Source: SIG440 sp045648175 (GTDB lineage Bacteria > Bacillota > Clostridia > Monoglobales > Monoglobaceae). Taken from it: DNA of 64,000 bases. The translations under genes were made by a program, and so were the position numbers. The notes beneath the pieces were generated by a model. It was not told where the DNA came from. It saw only the letters and a list, made by a program, of their open reading frames with translations, and ran no database searches. The stretch lies in the NCBI GenBank assembly GCA_045648175.1, contig JAZRNN010000013.1, positions 34,697-98,696 of the forward strand. Direction: 5' to 3'. Shown piece after piece: positions 26,194-33,278 of this stretch. Positions within the stretch are counted from its first letter, which is position 1. Every line of letters starts with the position of its first letter.

Positions 26194-26958
26194 TTGAAAA
26201 ATACAAAAAGTAAAAACAAAAAAAGCAGATTAAGAATGTTTGCCGAAAACAAAGGGGTATACATAGCCCTGTTTTCGCTGGTTGCAGTAGTGGGTTTTTA
26301 TGTATATGCACGGTATCTTCAAACATCTGCGGAGAATGATTTGCTTTCGTTTGATGAAAACGCATGGCAGGAAGCAGTTGCCGAAAGCGGCGTTGAAGTG
26401 ATTGACGTAGATGTAATTGATGAAAAGAAAATCGAGCAAAAGTCGAAAAGAGAAAATTCTAAAGAAAAAGAGATGAGGCAGGAACCAATCTCTACGCAAC
26501 AGATGCCGGAAGATGAGGCTATCGAGACTGTGGCCGAGCCTGAACCTGAATTTGCGATGATAAAGCCTTGTCAGGGAGAGGTCATTGCAGAATGTTCGGT
26601 TGAGGAACTTGTCTACTGCACAGCAATGGACGATTGGCGTACACACAATGGCATGGATATTGCGGCTGCAGAGGGTGATCCTGTAAAGGCTGCTGAGAGT
26701 GGTATTGTGTCAAAAGTGTATGATGATGAATTTCTGGGAATAGTGGTGGTTGTTGACCACAAGGACGGGATTTCATCGTTATATGCAAATCTTCAAAGTC
26801 TTGACTTTATTAGTGCCGGCACAAAGGTCAGTCGCGGAGATATAATCGGTGGCATAGGACAATCGGGTTCTTTAGAGGCGAACTCTCAGCCACATCTGCA
26901 TTTTGAAGTTCTGGCAAACGGCGAATATAAAAATCCTGCGGAATATATTAAATATTAA
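26194..26958 (+). CDS. Membrane-anchored M23 (LytM) family protein, SpoIIQ-like
   Basis: About 254 residues: basic N-terminus, one transmembrane segment (VYIALFSLVAVVGFYVYA), an acidic/Glu-rich linker, then an M23 domain with DWRTHNGMDIAAAEGDPVKA and QPHLHFEVLANGEYKNP. Both zinc-ligand motifs (H-x3-D and H-x-H) look complete. The single anchor plus short LytM domain is the layout of SpoIIQ, which forms the forespore side of the engulfment channel with SpoIIIAH; that assignment is inferred. TTG at 26194 is chosen because GGAGGTG lies 8 bases upstream; another TTG at 26170 precedes that site. Confidence 0.75.
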   Translation: MKNTKSKNKKSRLRMFAENKGVYIALFSLVAVVGFYVYARYLQTSAENDLLSFDENAWQEAVAESGVEVIDVDVIDEKKIEQKSKRENSKEKEMRQEPISTQQMPEDEAIETVAEPEPEFAMIKPCQGEVIAECSVEELVYCTAMDDWRTHNGMDIAAAEGDPVKAAESGIVSKVYDDEFLGIVVVVDHKDGISSLYANLQSLDFISAGTKVSRGDIIGGIGQSGSLEANSQPHLHFEVLANGEYKNPAEYIKY

Positions 26959-26986
26959 TTTTGCTCCCTAAGATGTATTCATATAT

Positions 26987-27025
26987 GAACAAGCTGCGGA
27001 CAGTTTTGTTGTCCGTGGCTTGTTC
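26987..27025 (+). terminator. Hairpin downstream of the M23 gene
   Basis: GAACAAGC-TG-CGGACA / TGTCCG-TG-GCTTGTTC, a 14-bp stem with one symmetric internal loop; only a modest T-rich run follows, so termination may be partial. Confidence 0.6.
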
Positions 27026-27056
27026 TTCTATGTGGCGGGAATTTTTATTAAAACCC

Positions 27057-27085
27057 TTGTCACAAAAGTTTTTTTGTGATAAAAT
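27057..27085 (+). promoter_or_regulatory. Sigma-A promoter of uppP with an internal inverted repeat
   Basis: TTGTCA, 17 bp, TAAAAT. The spacer is a near-perfect inverted repeat (TCACAAAA ... TTTTTGTGA, 27060-27079), a plausible operator. Confidence 0.55.
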
Positions 27086-27141
27086 ATATTTTGGTATATG
27101 CTGAATATATATGTATAACTACATAGATTGGAGGATTGCTG

Positions 27142-27954
27142 ATGTTTGCGCTTGAAATGATGAAATCAGTTATTTTGGGTCTTGTGGAGGGCGTTACTGA
27201 ATGGTTACCCATAAGTTCCACCGGACATATGATTCTTGTGAATGAATTTTTAAGAAACTATGACGGATTTACCGCATCCGATTTGTATTTGTATGTAATC
27301 CAGCTTGGGGCAATACTTGCGGTTGTTGCGTTGTATTTTAAAAAGCTTAATCCGTTTTCACCATCCAAAACACGTGAAGAAAGAATAGATACGTGGAATA
27401 TGTGGTTTAAGGTTATTGTAGCCTGCCTTCCTGCGGCGGTAATAGGTCTCATTCTTGACCCAATAATGGAAAGATTTGAAAACTGGCAGGTTGTATCGGC
27501 TATGCTGGTTATTTATGGTATTGCATTTATATTTGTCGAAAAAGCAAATAAAAAGACTACTATATATAATATGAAGGAACTTAATTACAAAACCGCACTT
27601 TTGATTGGCGCATTTCAGGTGCTTTCAATCATACCGGGCACATCACGCTCGGGTTCTACAATTCTTGGAGCAATGCTTCTTGGTTGCAGCAGGAGTATGG
27701 CGGCAGAGTTTTCGTTCTTTCTTGCGATTCCCGTTATGTTTGGAGTAAGCTTTTTGAAGATACTTAAATACGGACTTGTGATGAGCGGTCAGGATGCGGC
27801 GGTGCTTCTCGGCGGTATGTTGGTGGCGTATATAGTTTCAATGCTTTCGATTAAATTTTTAATGAATTTTGTGAAGAAACATAATTTTAAGAGTTTTGGT
27901 GTTTACAGAATTATATTGGGTCTTGCAGTAATTTTGTATTTTATTTTTATATAA
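27142..27954 (+). CDS. uppP: Undecaprenyl-diphosphatase (BacA/UppP)
   Basis: 270-residue polytopic membrane protein that recycles undecaprenyl pyrophosphate for wall synthesis. Both signature motifs are seen: EGVTEWLPISSTGHMILV near the N-terminus and PGTSRSGSTILGAMLLG near residue 175. ATG 27142 has GGAGG 7 bases upstream; the in-frame TTG at 27136 is too close to that site. It is followed after 25 bases by the FtsK/SpoIIIE gene. Confidence 0.94.
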   Translation: MFALEMMKSVILGLVEGVTEWLPISSTGHMILVNEFLRNYDGFTASDLYLYVIQLGAILAVVALYFKKLNPFSPSKTREERIDTWNMWFKVIVACLPAAVIGLILDPIMERFENWQVVSAMLVIYGIAFIFVEKANKKTTIYNMKELNYKTALLIGAFQVLSIIPGTSRSGSTILGAMLLGCSRSMAAEFSFFLAIPVMFGVSFLKILKYGLVMSGQDAAVLLGGMLVAYIVSMLSIKFLMNFVKKHNFKSFGVYRIILGLAVILYFIFI

Positions 27955-27979
27955 TATAGATTTCAACAGAGGAAAAGTG

Positions 27980-30694
27980 GTGTGTAATAATATGGCAGAA
28001 AAGAAAAAGAATGGGGTGTCAAAGGCGACCCAGCCTTCAAAAGCAAATGGCAGAAAAAAGAATGTAACCCCTAAGGAAAGAGCAACAGCAAAAAAGACCC
28101 GTGGTGCCGAGGTTAAAGGTATTGTGCTTATAGCTGTGGGAATATTTTTGGTAGTATCTCTTTATTTTGATGTTACAGGTGCAGTGGGACACTGGTTTAA
28201 AGAGCTTGTTCTGGGTTTATTTGGCGGTCCGTCAATGATTTTCTTTGTGTTTGTTATATGGGCAGGCGTCGATATGTTTATCGAAAAGAAAAACGAAAAG
28301 GCTACATATAAAATATGGTTACTTGCACTTTTGATGATTTTCATATCAGTGCTCTGGGCATCGTTTTGTGGCGGTTATGAATGGAATTATAATTCCTTTA
28401 TTGAGTCGGTACAGTCTATGTATTCTTACGGTATTGCAGGTGGTGGTGTTATCGGCGGGCTGCTTTGTGCAGGACTTTCTAAACTTATCGGTGCGGTTGG
28501 TACAATTATTCTTTCGGTGGCTGTTATTCTAATTCTGTTGGTTGTTCTTACCGAGGTGTCGATTGAAAAGCTGTTTAGGAAAATCGGCTCATTTATGAAG
28601 AAAAACCGTGATAAAATAGCTGAGAATCTTGACGAAGAAATTGAAATTGAAGAGGATTCGACAGTTGTCGAAAAGAGAGTCAGAAAAAAACTCCGTGGAA
28701 AAGACGAAAGGGTCACAACTGTAGTTCAGGATGATTATCAGCCGACTAAAGCTCCTAATAGTGATTATTTTGATGTGTATTTTAAGAGCGGAGAAATAGA
28801 AGCTGTAGCAAAAAAACCCGAAACAACGCCTGTCAGGAGATTTGTGTTTGAAGAAGATATCGCTGATGAAGTGACAGAGGCTACTCGTGAGGTTATTGCC
28901 CAGCAGGAACAATCGGCAGTGAAGACTTCCGAAAAAAGGACTCCTTTTAGAATTGAAGATGTAAAGACGGGTGTTCTTACACAACTGCCTGATGAAAACG
29001 GAAATTTTAAAGCGACTGATGATGACGAGTTTGAACCGCCTACTCAGGCACAGATGGAGGATAAGGTCGACCCGCTTACTCAGGCGGCACTTGATGCTGG
29101 TGTTCCTCTTGACAGTGCAGTCATGGTTGGCAAGCGTATGAGTCAGCAGGAGGTTCAGCAGGCAGCAAACAGTGTCAATGCACTTGCGAAGGAGAGTATT
29201 GAAGCAACAAAACTGATTAATTATAAATTGCCGTCGGTTTCACTTCTTGCAAAGCCTAAGCCAAAAACAAAGAGCCGCGCCGAAATTAAGCACGAACTTG
29301 AAGAAAAAGCAAACAGACTTCTTGAAACTCTGGCAAGCTTTAAGGTTGAGGCAAAAATTATAAATATTACTCAAGGGCCGACTGTTACCAGGTTTGAACT
29401 TCAGCCGGGTTTTGGTGTTAAGGTTTCAAAGATTACTAATCTGGCAGACGATATTGCATTGAGTCTGGCAGCATCCGGTGTTCGTATCGAGGCGCCTATT
29501 CCCGGAAAATCGGCAATCGGTATCGAGATACCAAATGAAACCCCAAGCCCTGTGCCAATCCGTGAGGTTATTGACACAGATAAATTCCGAGACTTTAAAT
29601 CAAAGACGGCGTTTGCTTTGGGTAAGGATATCGGTGGTAATTGTGTGATTGCAGATATTGCAAGCTTCCCTCATGTTCTTATTGCAGGTGCTACCGGTTC
29701 GGGTAAGAGTGTTTGTATAAATTCTCTGATAACTAGTATTTTATATAAGGCAAAACCAAATGAGGTCAAAATGATTATGGTTGACCCCAAAATGGTAGAG
29801 CTTGGTGTTTATAATGGAATTCCGCATCTTCTTATTCCTGTTGTTACCGACCCTAAGCATGCGGCAGGGGCTCTCAACTGGGCGGTTGCTGAAATGAAAA
29901 ACCGTTATCAGCTTATGAAGGATAACAAGGTGCGCAACATTCAGGGTTACAATGACTTAATGGAAGAAAACGAAACCCCTGAAAACAAATTGCCTGAAAT
30001 TGTAATTATTATTGATGAGCTTGCTGACCTTATGCTGGCGGCAAAAAATGAGGTGGAAGATGCAATAAACAGCCTTGCGGCTCTTGCCAGAGCAGCAGGT
30101 ATGTATCTTGTGATAGCAACACAAAGACCCTCTGTTGATGTAATTACCGGTGTAATTAAGGCAAATGTTCCGTCACGAATTTCGTTTGCGGTATCTTCAC
30201 AGATAGACAGCCGTACAATTTTAGACAGTATGGGTGCTGAAAAGCTTTTGGGTAAGGGTGATATGCTTTATGCACCTCGTGGTGCAACCAAACCTATAAG
30301 AATTCAGGGTAACTTCCTTTCTGATGAGGAAATAGAGGATATAATTGCATTTGTAAAGAAACAGTACGAGGCGGAGTATGATGAGACCATCCTTGAGCAT
30401 ATCGAGCGCGAGCAGGAGGCTCGCGCCGATGATGCGGATGACGATGATGACCACACACGCAGCGGCGACAGGGATGCTCTGTTTATTAAGGCGGCAGAGC
30501 TGGTGTTTGAGTCGGGTCAGGCATCTGTTGCAATGCTTCAGCGGAAGTATAAGATTGGTTATCAAAGAGCGGCACGAATCATTGATCAGCTTGAAGAAAA
30601 CAGAATTATCGGTCCTTATGAGGGTACAAAACCCAGGCAGGTGCTTATTACGCGTGCAGAGCTGAATGAAATGTTGATGAATAATCCTGAGTAG
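27980..30694 (+). CDS. ftsK: DNA translocase FtsK/SpoIIIE
   Basis: About 904 residues. Basic N-terminus, four transmembrane segments within roughly residues 45-200, a long charged linker, then the motor: Walker A GATGSGKSVC near residue 570, Walker B IVIIIDELADLM near 673, ATQRPSVDVITG, and a C-terminal gamma winged helix (ALFIKAAELVFESGQAS onward) that reads orienting DNA motifs. Pumps chromosomes through the division or sporulation septum. Start uncertain: GTG 27980 is 6 bases from AGAGGA, while ATG 27992 is 18 bases away. One of possibly several paralogues, so spoIIIE versus ftsK cannot be decided here. Confidence 0.94.
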   Translation: MCNNMAEKKKNGVSKATQPSKANGRKKNVTPKERATAKKTRGAEVKGIVLIAVGIFLVVSLYFDVTGAVGHWFKELVLGLFGGPSMIFFVFVIWAGVDMFIEKKNEKATYKIWLLALLMIFISVLWASFCGGYEWNYNSFIESVQSMYSYGIAGGGVIGGLLCAGLSKLIGAVGTIILSVAVILILLVVLTEVSIEKLFRKIGSFMKKNRDKIAENLDEEIEIEEDSTVVEKRVRKKLRGKDERVTTVVQDDYQPTKAPNSDYFDVYFKSGEIEAVAKKPETTPVRRFVFEEDIADEVTEATREVIAQQEQSAVKTSEKRTPFRIEDVKTGVLTQLPDENGNFKATDDDEFEPPTQAQMEDKVDPLTQAALDAGVPLDSAVMVGKRMSQQEVQQAANSVNALAKESIEATKLINYKLPSVSLLAKPKPKTKSRAEIKHELEEKANRLLETLASFKVEAKIINITQGPTVTRFELQPGFGVKVSKITNLADDIALSLAASGVRIEAPIPGKSAIGIEIPNETPSPVPIREVIDTDKFRDFKSKTAFALGKDIGGNCVIADIASFPHVLIAGATGSGKSVCINSLITSILYKAKPNEVKMIMVDPKMVELGVYNGIPHLLIPVVTDPKHAAGALNWAVAEMKNRYQLMKDNKVRNIQGYNDLMEENETPENKLPEIVIIIDELADLMLAAKNEVEDAINSLAALARAAGMYLVIATQRPSVDVITGVIKANVPSRISFAVSSQIDSRTILDSMGAEKLLGKGDMLYAPRGATKPIRIQGNFLSDEEIEDIIAFVKKQYEAEYDETILEHIEREQEARADDADDDDDHTRSGDRDALFIKAAELVFESGQASVAMLQRKYKIGYQRAARIIDQLEENRIIGPYEGTKPRQVLITRAELNEMLMNNPE

Positions 30695-30861
30695 TGTTGG
30701 AAATACTCTTTGCAACAAGGAGGATTGGTTTCAAAGTACAAAAAAACGTAGTTTTACTGTGCATTTAATGCAAAACAATTGTTATAAATTTGTCAAAATT
30801 AACAAATTTAAAAAAAAATAGAGAAAACTATGGAAATTTACAAAAATATGTAGTAATATAG

Positions 30862-30875
30862 TAATAACGTTATTA
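30862..30875. promoter_or_regulatory. 14-bp perfect palindrome upstream of hup
   Basis: TAATAACGTTATTA lies in a very AT-rich gap (30695-30924) 50 bases before the HU start; no confident sigma-A promoter can be named in this gap because the composition produces many weak matches. Confidence 0.4.
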
Positions 30876-30924
30876 ATTAATTACTTAAATATTTATTATA
30901 TTTAAAAGAAAAGGAGTTTTAAAA

Positions 30925-31200
30925 ATGAATAAAACAGAATTGATCGCAGCAATGGCTGAAAAAGCTAACCTTTCAAAGAAGGATGCAGAAGCAGCTCTCA
31001 ACGCATTTGTAGGTGCAGTTGAAGGCGCTCTTGCTAAGGGCGACAAAGTTCAGCTCGTTGGTTTCGGTGGCTTTGAAGTAAGAGAAAGAGCAGCTAGAAC
31101 AGGCAGAAACCCCCAGACAGGCGCAGAAATGAAGATTGCTGCAGCTAAGGTTCCCGCTTTCAAAGCTGGCAAGGCTCTTAAGGACCTTATCAACAAATAA
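30925..31200 (+). CDS. hup: HU family DNA-binding protein
   Basis: 91 residues, usual length for HU. MNKTELIAAMAEKANLSKKD helical start, VQLVGFGGFEVRERAARTGRNP and the DNA-binding arm ending in the KVPAFKAGKALKDLIN tail. Bends DNA and compacts the nucleoid. Strong AAAAGGAG site. Followed by an excellent terminator, so it is monocistronic. Confidence 0.97.
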   Translation: MNKTELIAAMAEKANLSKKDAEAALNAFVGAVEGALAKGDKVQLVGFGGFEVRERAARTGRNPQTGAEMKIAAAKVPAFKAGKALKDLINK

Positions 31201-31215
31201 GAGTTTATCTCTTGA

Positions 31216-31243
31216 AAAGAACGCCGATGGGCGTTCTTTTTTT
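31216..31243 (+). terminator. Intrinsic terminator of hup
   Basis: AAAGAACGCC / GGCGTTCTTT stem with a 4-base loop and a T7 run. Confidence 0.92.
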
Positions 31244-31271
31244 GTGCAAAACTAAATAAAGGAGAATATTT

Positions 31272-31526
31272 ATGAAAAGCTTTTCTTATAAAACCTGTGG
31301 GACATGTTCAAGAGAAATTTCATTTGACCTTGACGGTAATGCTGTAAAAAATGTTAAATTTGTATTTGGATGTATGGGCAACACTCAGGGTGTAGCACGG
31401 CTGGTTGAAGGAATGGATGTTGACGAGGCAATATCAAGACTTCGCGGCATTGACTGCAACGGACGCGGCACTTCCTGTCCCGACCAGTTGGCGCAGGCTC
31501 TAATCGCGGCAAAGGAGCAGGCGTAG
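31272..31526 (+). CDS. TSCPD domain protein
   Basis: 84 residues. The C-terminal CNGRGTSCPDQLAQAL contains the TSCPD motif after which the domain is named; the N-terminal half has KTCGTCSREISFDLDG and VFGCMGNTQGVARL. TSCPD modules also occur at the C-terminus of vitamin B12-dependent ribonucleotide reductases, but the stand-alone small proteins have no known role. Five cysteines suggest metal or redox binding (inference). GGAG site about 8 bases before ATG. Sits between hup and the ribosomal cluster with its own gap on each side. Confidence 0.82.
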   Translation: MKSFSYKTCGTCSREISFDLDGNAVKNVKFVFGCMGNTQGVARLVEGMDVDEAISRLRGIDCNGRGTSCPDQLAQALIAAKEQA

Positions 31527-31623
31527 GAGTCTAATTGGGTGTTTTGTATCTTTCTTACATATATAAGGTATTAAAATCCAATAATTTGTGAAAAATTTTT
31601 GCTAGAAACAATATATGTAGTAC

Positions 31624-31652
31624 TTGACAAATGACTTGAAAAATGGTACAAT
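31624..31652 (+). promoter_or_regulatory. Sigma-A promoter of the str-type cluster
   Basis: TTGACA, exactly 17 bp, TACAAT. Transcription from about 31660 gives a leader of about 70 nt before the L7Ae-like gene. Confidence 0.85.
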
Positions 31653-31678
31653 CAAGTGTATTTTGTAATATTGGGATA

Positions 31679-31725
31679 GTGCGGTATTTCGCCAAATCCC
31701 CGCACCAAGAGTGCAAGGTGAAATA
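31679..31725 (+). promoter_or_regulatory. Candidate pseudoknot leader over the ribosome binding site
   Basis: Stem A: GTGCGG (31679-31684) with CCGCAC (31700-31705). Its loop sequence TATTTCGCC (31685-31693) can pair, with one G-U, to GGTGAAATA (31717-31725), which contains the AAGGTG ribosome binding site. A second hairpin GCAC/GTGC (31702-31714) competes with stem A. Together this is an H-type pseudoknot layout that would block translation of the downstream L7Ae-like gene. Confidence 0.5.
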
Positions 31726-31727
31726 AA

Positions 31728-31976
31728 ATGGAACGAATAAAACAAAACCCGCATGTGGTAGGGCTTAAACAGTCTAAAAAGGTTATCGAATCAGGCAAAG
31801 CAAAAATGGTTTTTGTTGCCCGTGATGCAGACAGCCACGTGGTTTTTCCTTTGGAAAGACTTTGCGGTAAAAAAAACGTAGAGGTGATTTACGTCAACAA
31901 TATGAAGGAGCTTGCAAAGGCTTGTCACGTTGAGGTCCCCACTGCGGTAGCAACAATTTTGGGTAAGGACGCATAA
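31728..31976 (+). CDS. L7Ae/L30e/YbxF-family RNA-binding protein
   Basis: 82 residues, L7Ae fold: VVGLKQSKKVIESGKAKMVF, VARDADSHVVFPLERLC and EVPTAVATILG are typical of the YbxF/YlxQ small kink-turn-binding proteins of Firmicutes. In many relatives this gene sits between rpoC and rpsL; here it heads the rpsL-rpsG-fusA-tuf cluster under its own promoter. Its product could bind its own leader (see the structured region before it), which is inference. Confidence 0.9.
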   Translation: MERIKQNPHVVGLKQSKKVIESGKAKMVFVARDADSHVVFPLERLCGKKNVEVIYVNNMKELAKACHVEVPTAVATILGKDA

Positions 31977-32037
31977 TATGCGTTTTTATACAGGGGCTTT
32001 AGTCCCCGTCGAATTTATATACAGGAGGTGAAAATAA

Positions 32038-32457
32038 TTGCCAACATTTAACCAGTTAGTTAAGAAAGGCAGACAGACTGCGGAAAAGAAATCTACTGCT
32101 CCTGCTCTTCTCAAGGGTTTCAATACCATCAAGAAGAAATACACAGATCAGGATTCACCGCAGAAGAGAGGTGTTTGTACTTCTGTTAGAACAATGACAC
32201 CCAAGAAGCCTAACTCAGCGCTCCGTAAGGTTGCCAGAGTTCGTCTTACAAACGGTATCGAAGTTTCAGCTTATATTCCCGGTATTGGTCACAATCTCCA
32301 GGAGCATAGCGTAGTGCTTATCCGTGGCGGTAGAGTTAAGGACCTCCCTGGTGTACGTTATCACATTATCCGTGGTACACTTGATACACAGGGCGTTCAG
32401 AAACGTAACCAGTCAAGATCTAAGTACGGAGCTAAGAGACCTAAAGAAGGTAAGTAA
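32038..32457 (+). CDS. rpsL: 30S ribosomal protein S12
   Basis: 139 residues, usual length. PTFNQLVKKGRQ N-terminus, TPKKPNSALRKVARVRLTNG and PGIGHNLQEHS identify S12, the decoding-centre protein; the two lysines changed in streptomycin-resistant mutants (in TPKKPNS and the HNLQEH region neighbourhood) look wild type. The start is TTG at 32038, 8 bases after AGGAGGTG; no ATG is available in the correct place. Confidence 0.97.
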   Translation: MPTFNQLVKKGRQTAEKKSTAPALLKGFNTIKKKYTDQDSPQKRGVCTSVRTMTPKKPNSALRKVARVRLTNGIEVSAYIPGIGHNLQEHSVVLIRGGRVKDLPGVRYHIIRGTLDTQGVQKRNQSRSKYGAKRPKEGK

Positions 32458-32615
32458 GACAAAAGTTCAAGTATGAAAATTACTTTATAGTGCGTATTAC
32501 TATTTTATATATATTGGGTTCAGTCCCGGTTGTATATAGTATACAGCACTAGCAGTATCCTTAAGGGTATTGAGTACCTTGTGGATATTATTCACAAAGA
32601 ATGGAGGGAAGATAA

Positions 32616-33086
32616 GTGCCAAGAAAAGGACATATTGCACGTCGTGACGTGTTACCGGATCCTATGTACAACAGCAAGACTGTTACTCGTCTTATCAACA
32701 ATATTATGCTCGACGGCAAGAAGGGTGTTGCTCAGGCTATCGTTTATGATGCATTTGCAATCATAAAGGAAAAAACAGGTAAAGATCCTGTTGAAGTTTT
32801 TGAGGAAGCTATGAATGCCGTTATGCCTGTATTGGAGGTTAAAGCTAGACGTGTCGGAGGTGCTAACTATCAGGTTCCTATCGAAGTTAGAGCTGAAAGA
32901 CGCGAAACACTGGGCCTCAGATGGATCACACTCTATGCAAGACAGAGAAGCGAAAGAACAATGGCTGAAAGACTTGCAAACGAGCTTATGGATGCGATAA
33001 ACAGCACAGGCGGTGCTTTCAAAAAGAAAGAAGACACACACAAAATGGCTGAAGCGAATAAGGCATTCGCTCACTTCCGCTGGTAA
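32616..33086 (+). CDS. rpsG: 30S ribosomal protein S7
   Basis: 156 residues. PRKGHIARRDVLPDPMYNSK start, ARRVGGANYQVPIEVRAERR and the C-terminal NKAFAHFRW identify S7, the primary 16S 3'-domain binding protein. Start GTG 32616 with GGAGGG 9 bases upstream. The preceding 158-base gap holds two small hairpins (GTATCC/GGGTAT near 32555 and TTGTG/CACAA near 32580) just before the ribosome binding site. Confidence 0.97.
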   Translation: MPRKGHIARRDVLPDPMYNSKTVTRLINNIMLDGKKGVAQAIVYDAFAIIKEKTGKDPVEVFEEAMNAVMPVLEVKARRVGGANYQVPIEVRAERRETLGLRWITLYARQRSERTMAERLANELMDAINSTGGAFKKKEDTHKMAEANKAFAHFRW

Positions 33087-33096
33087 TTCTGCTTTA

Positions 33097-33204
33097 AAAA
33101 TCGCCTCATATTCGGCGAATGTGCTCAATGATGAAAAATGCTCGTGTATATTATATACACTCCGCTTTTTCACATTTCGCATTCACCAAAGCTAAGGCAA
33201 TTTT
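33097..33204. repeat. Long nested hairpin element between rpsG and fusA
   Basis: Four nested arm pairs: AAAATCGCCT/AGGCAATTTT (33097/33195), GCGAATGTG/CACATTTCGC (33115/33171), GAAAAATGC/GCTTTTTC (33133/33164) and GTGTATA/TATACAC (33144/33154). The 108-base stretch is thus a single long imperfect hairpin with a palindromic AT-rich tip. No coding potential. It may be an mRNA element or a miniature inverted-repeat insertion. Confidence 0.6.
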
Positions 33205-33278
33205 CTTCGCAAAATTCCGTACGGATTAAAGCCAATTTCGATTAAATTAACACATTTAATGTGTTGAAAGGAGTTACT

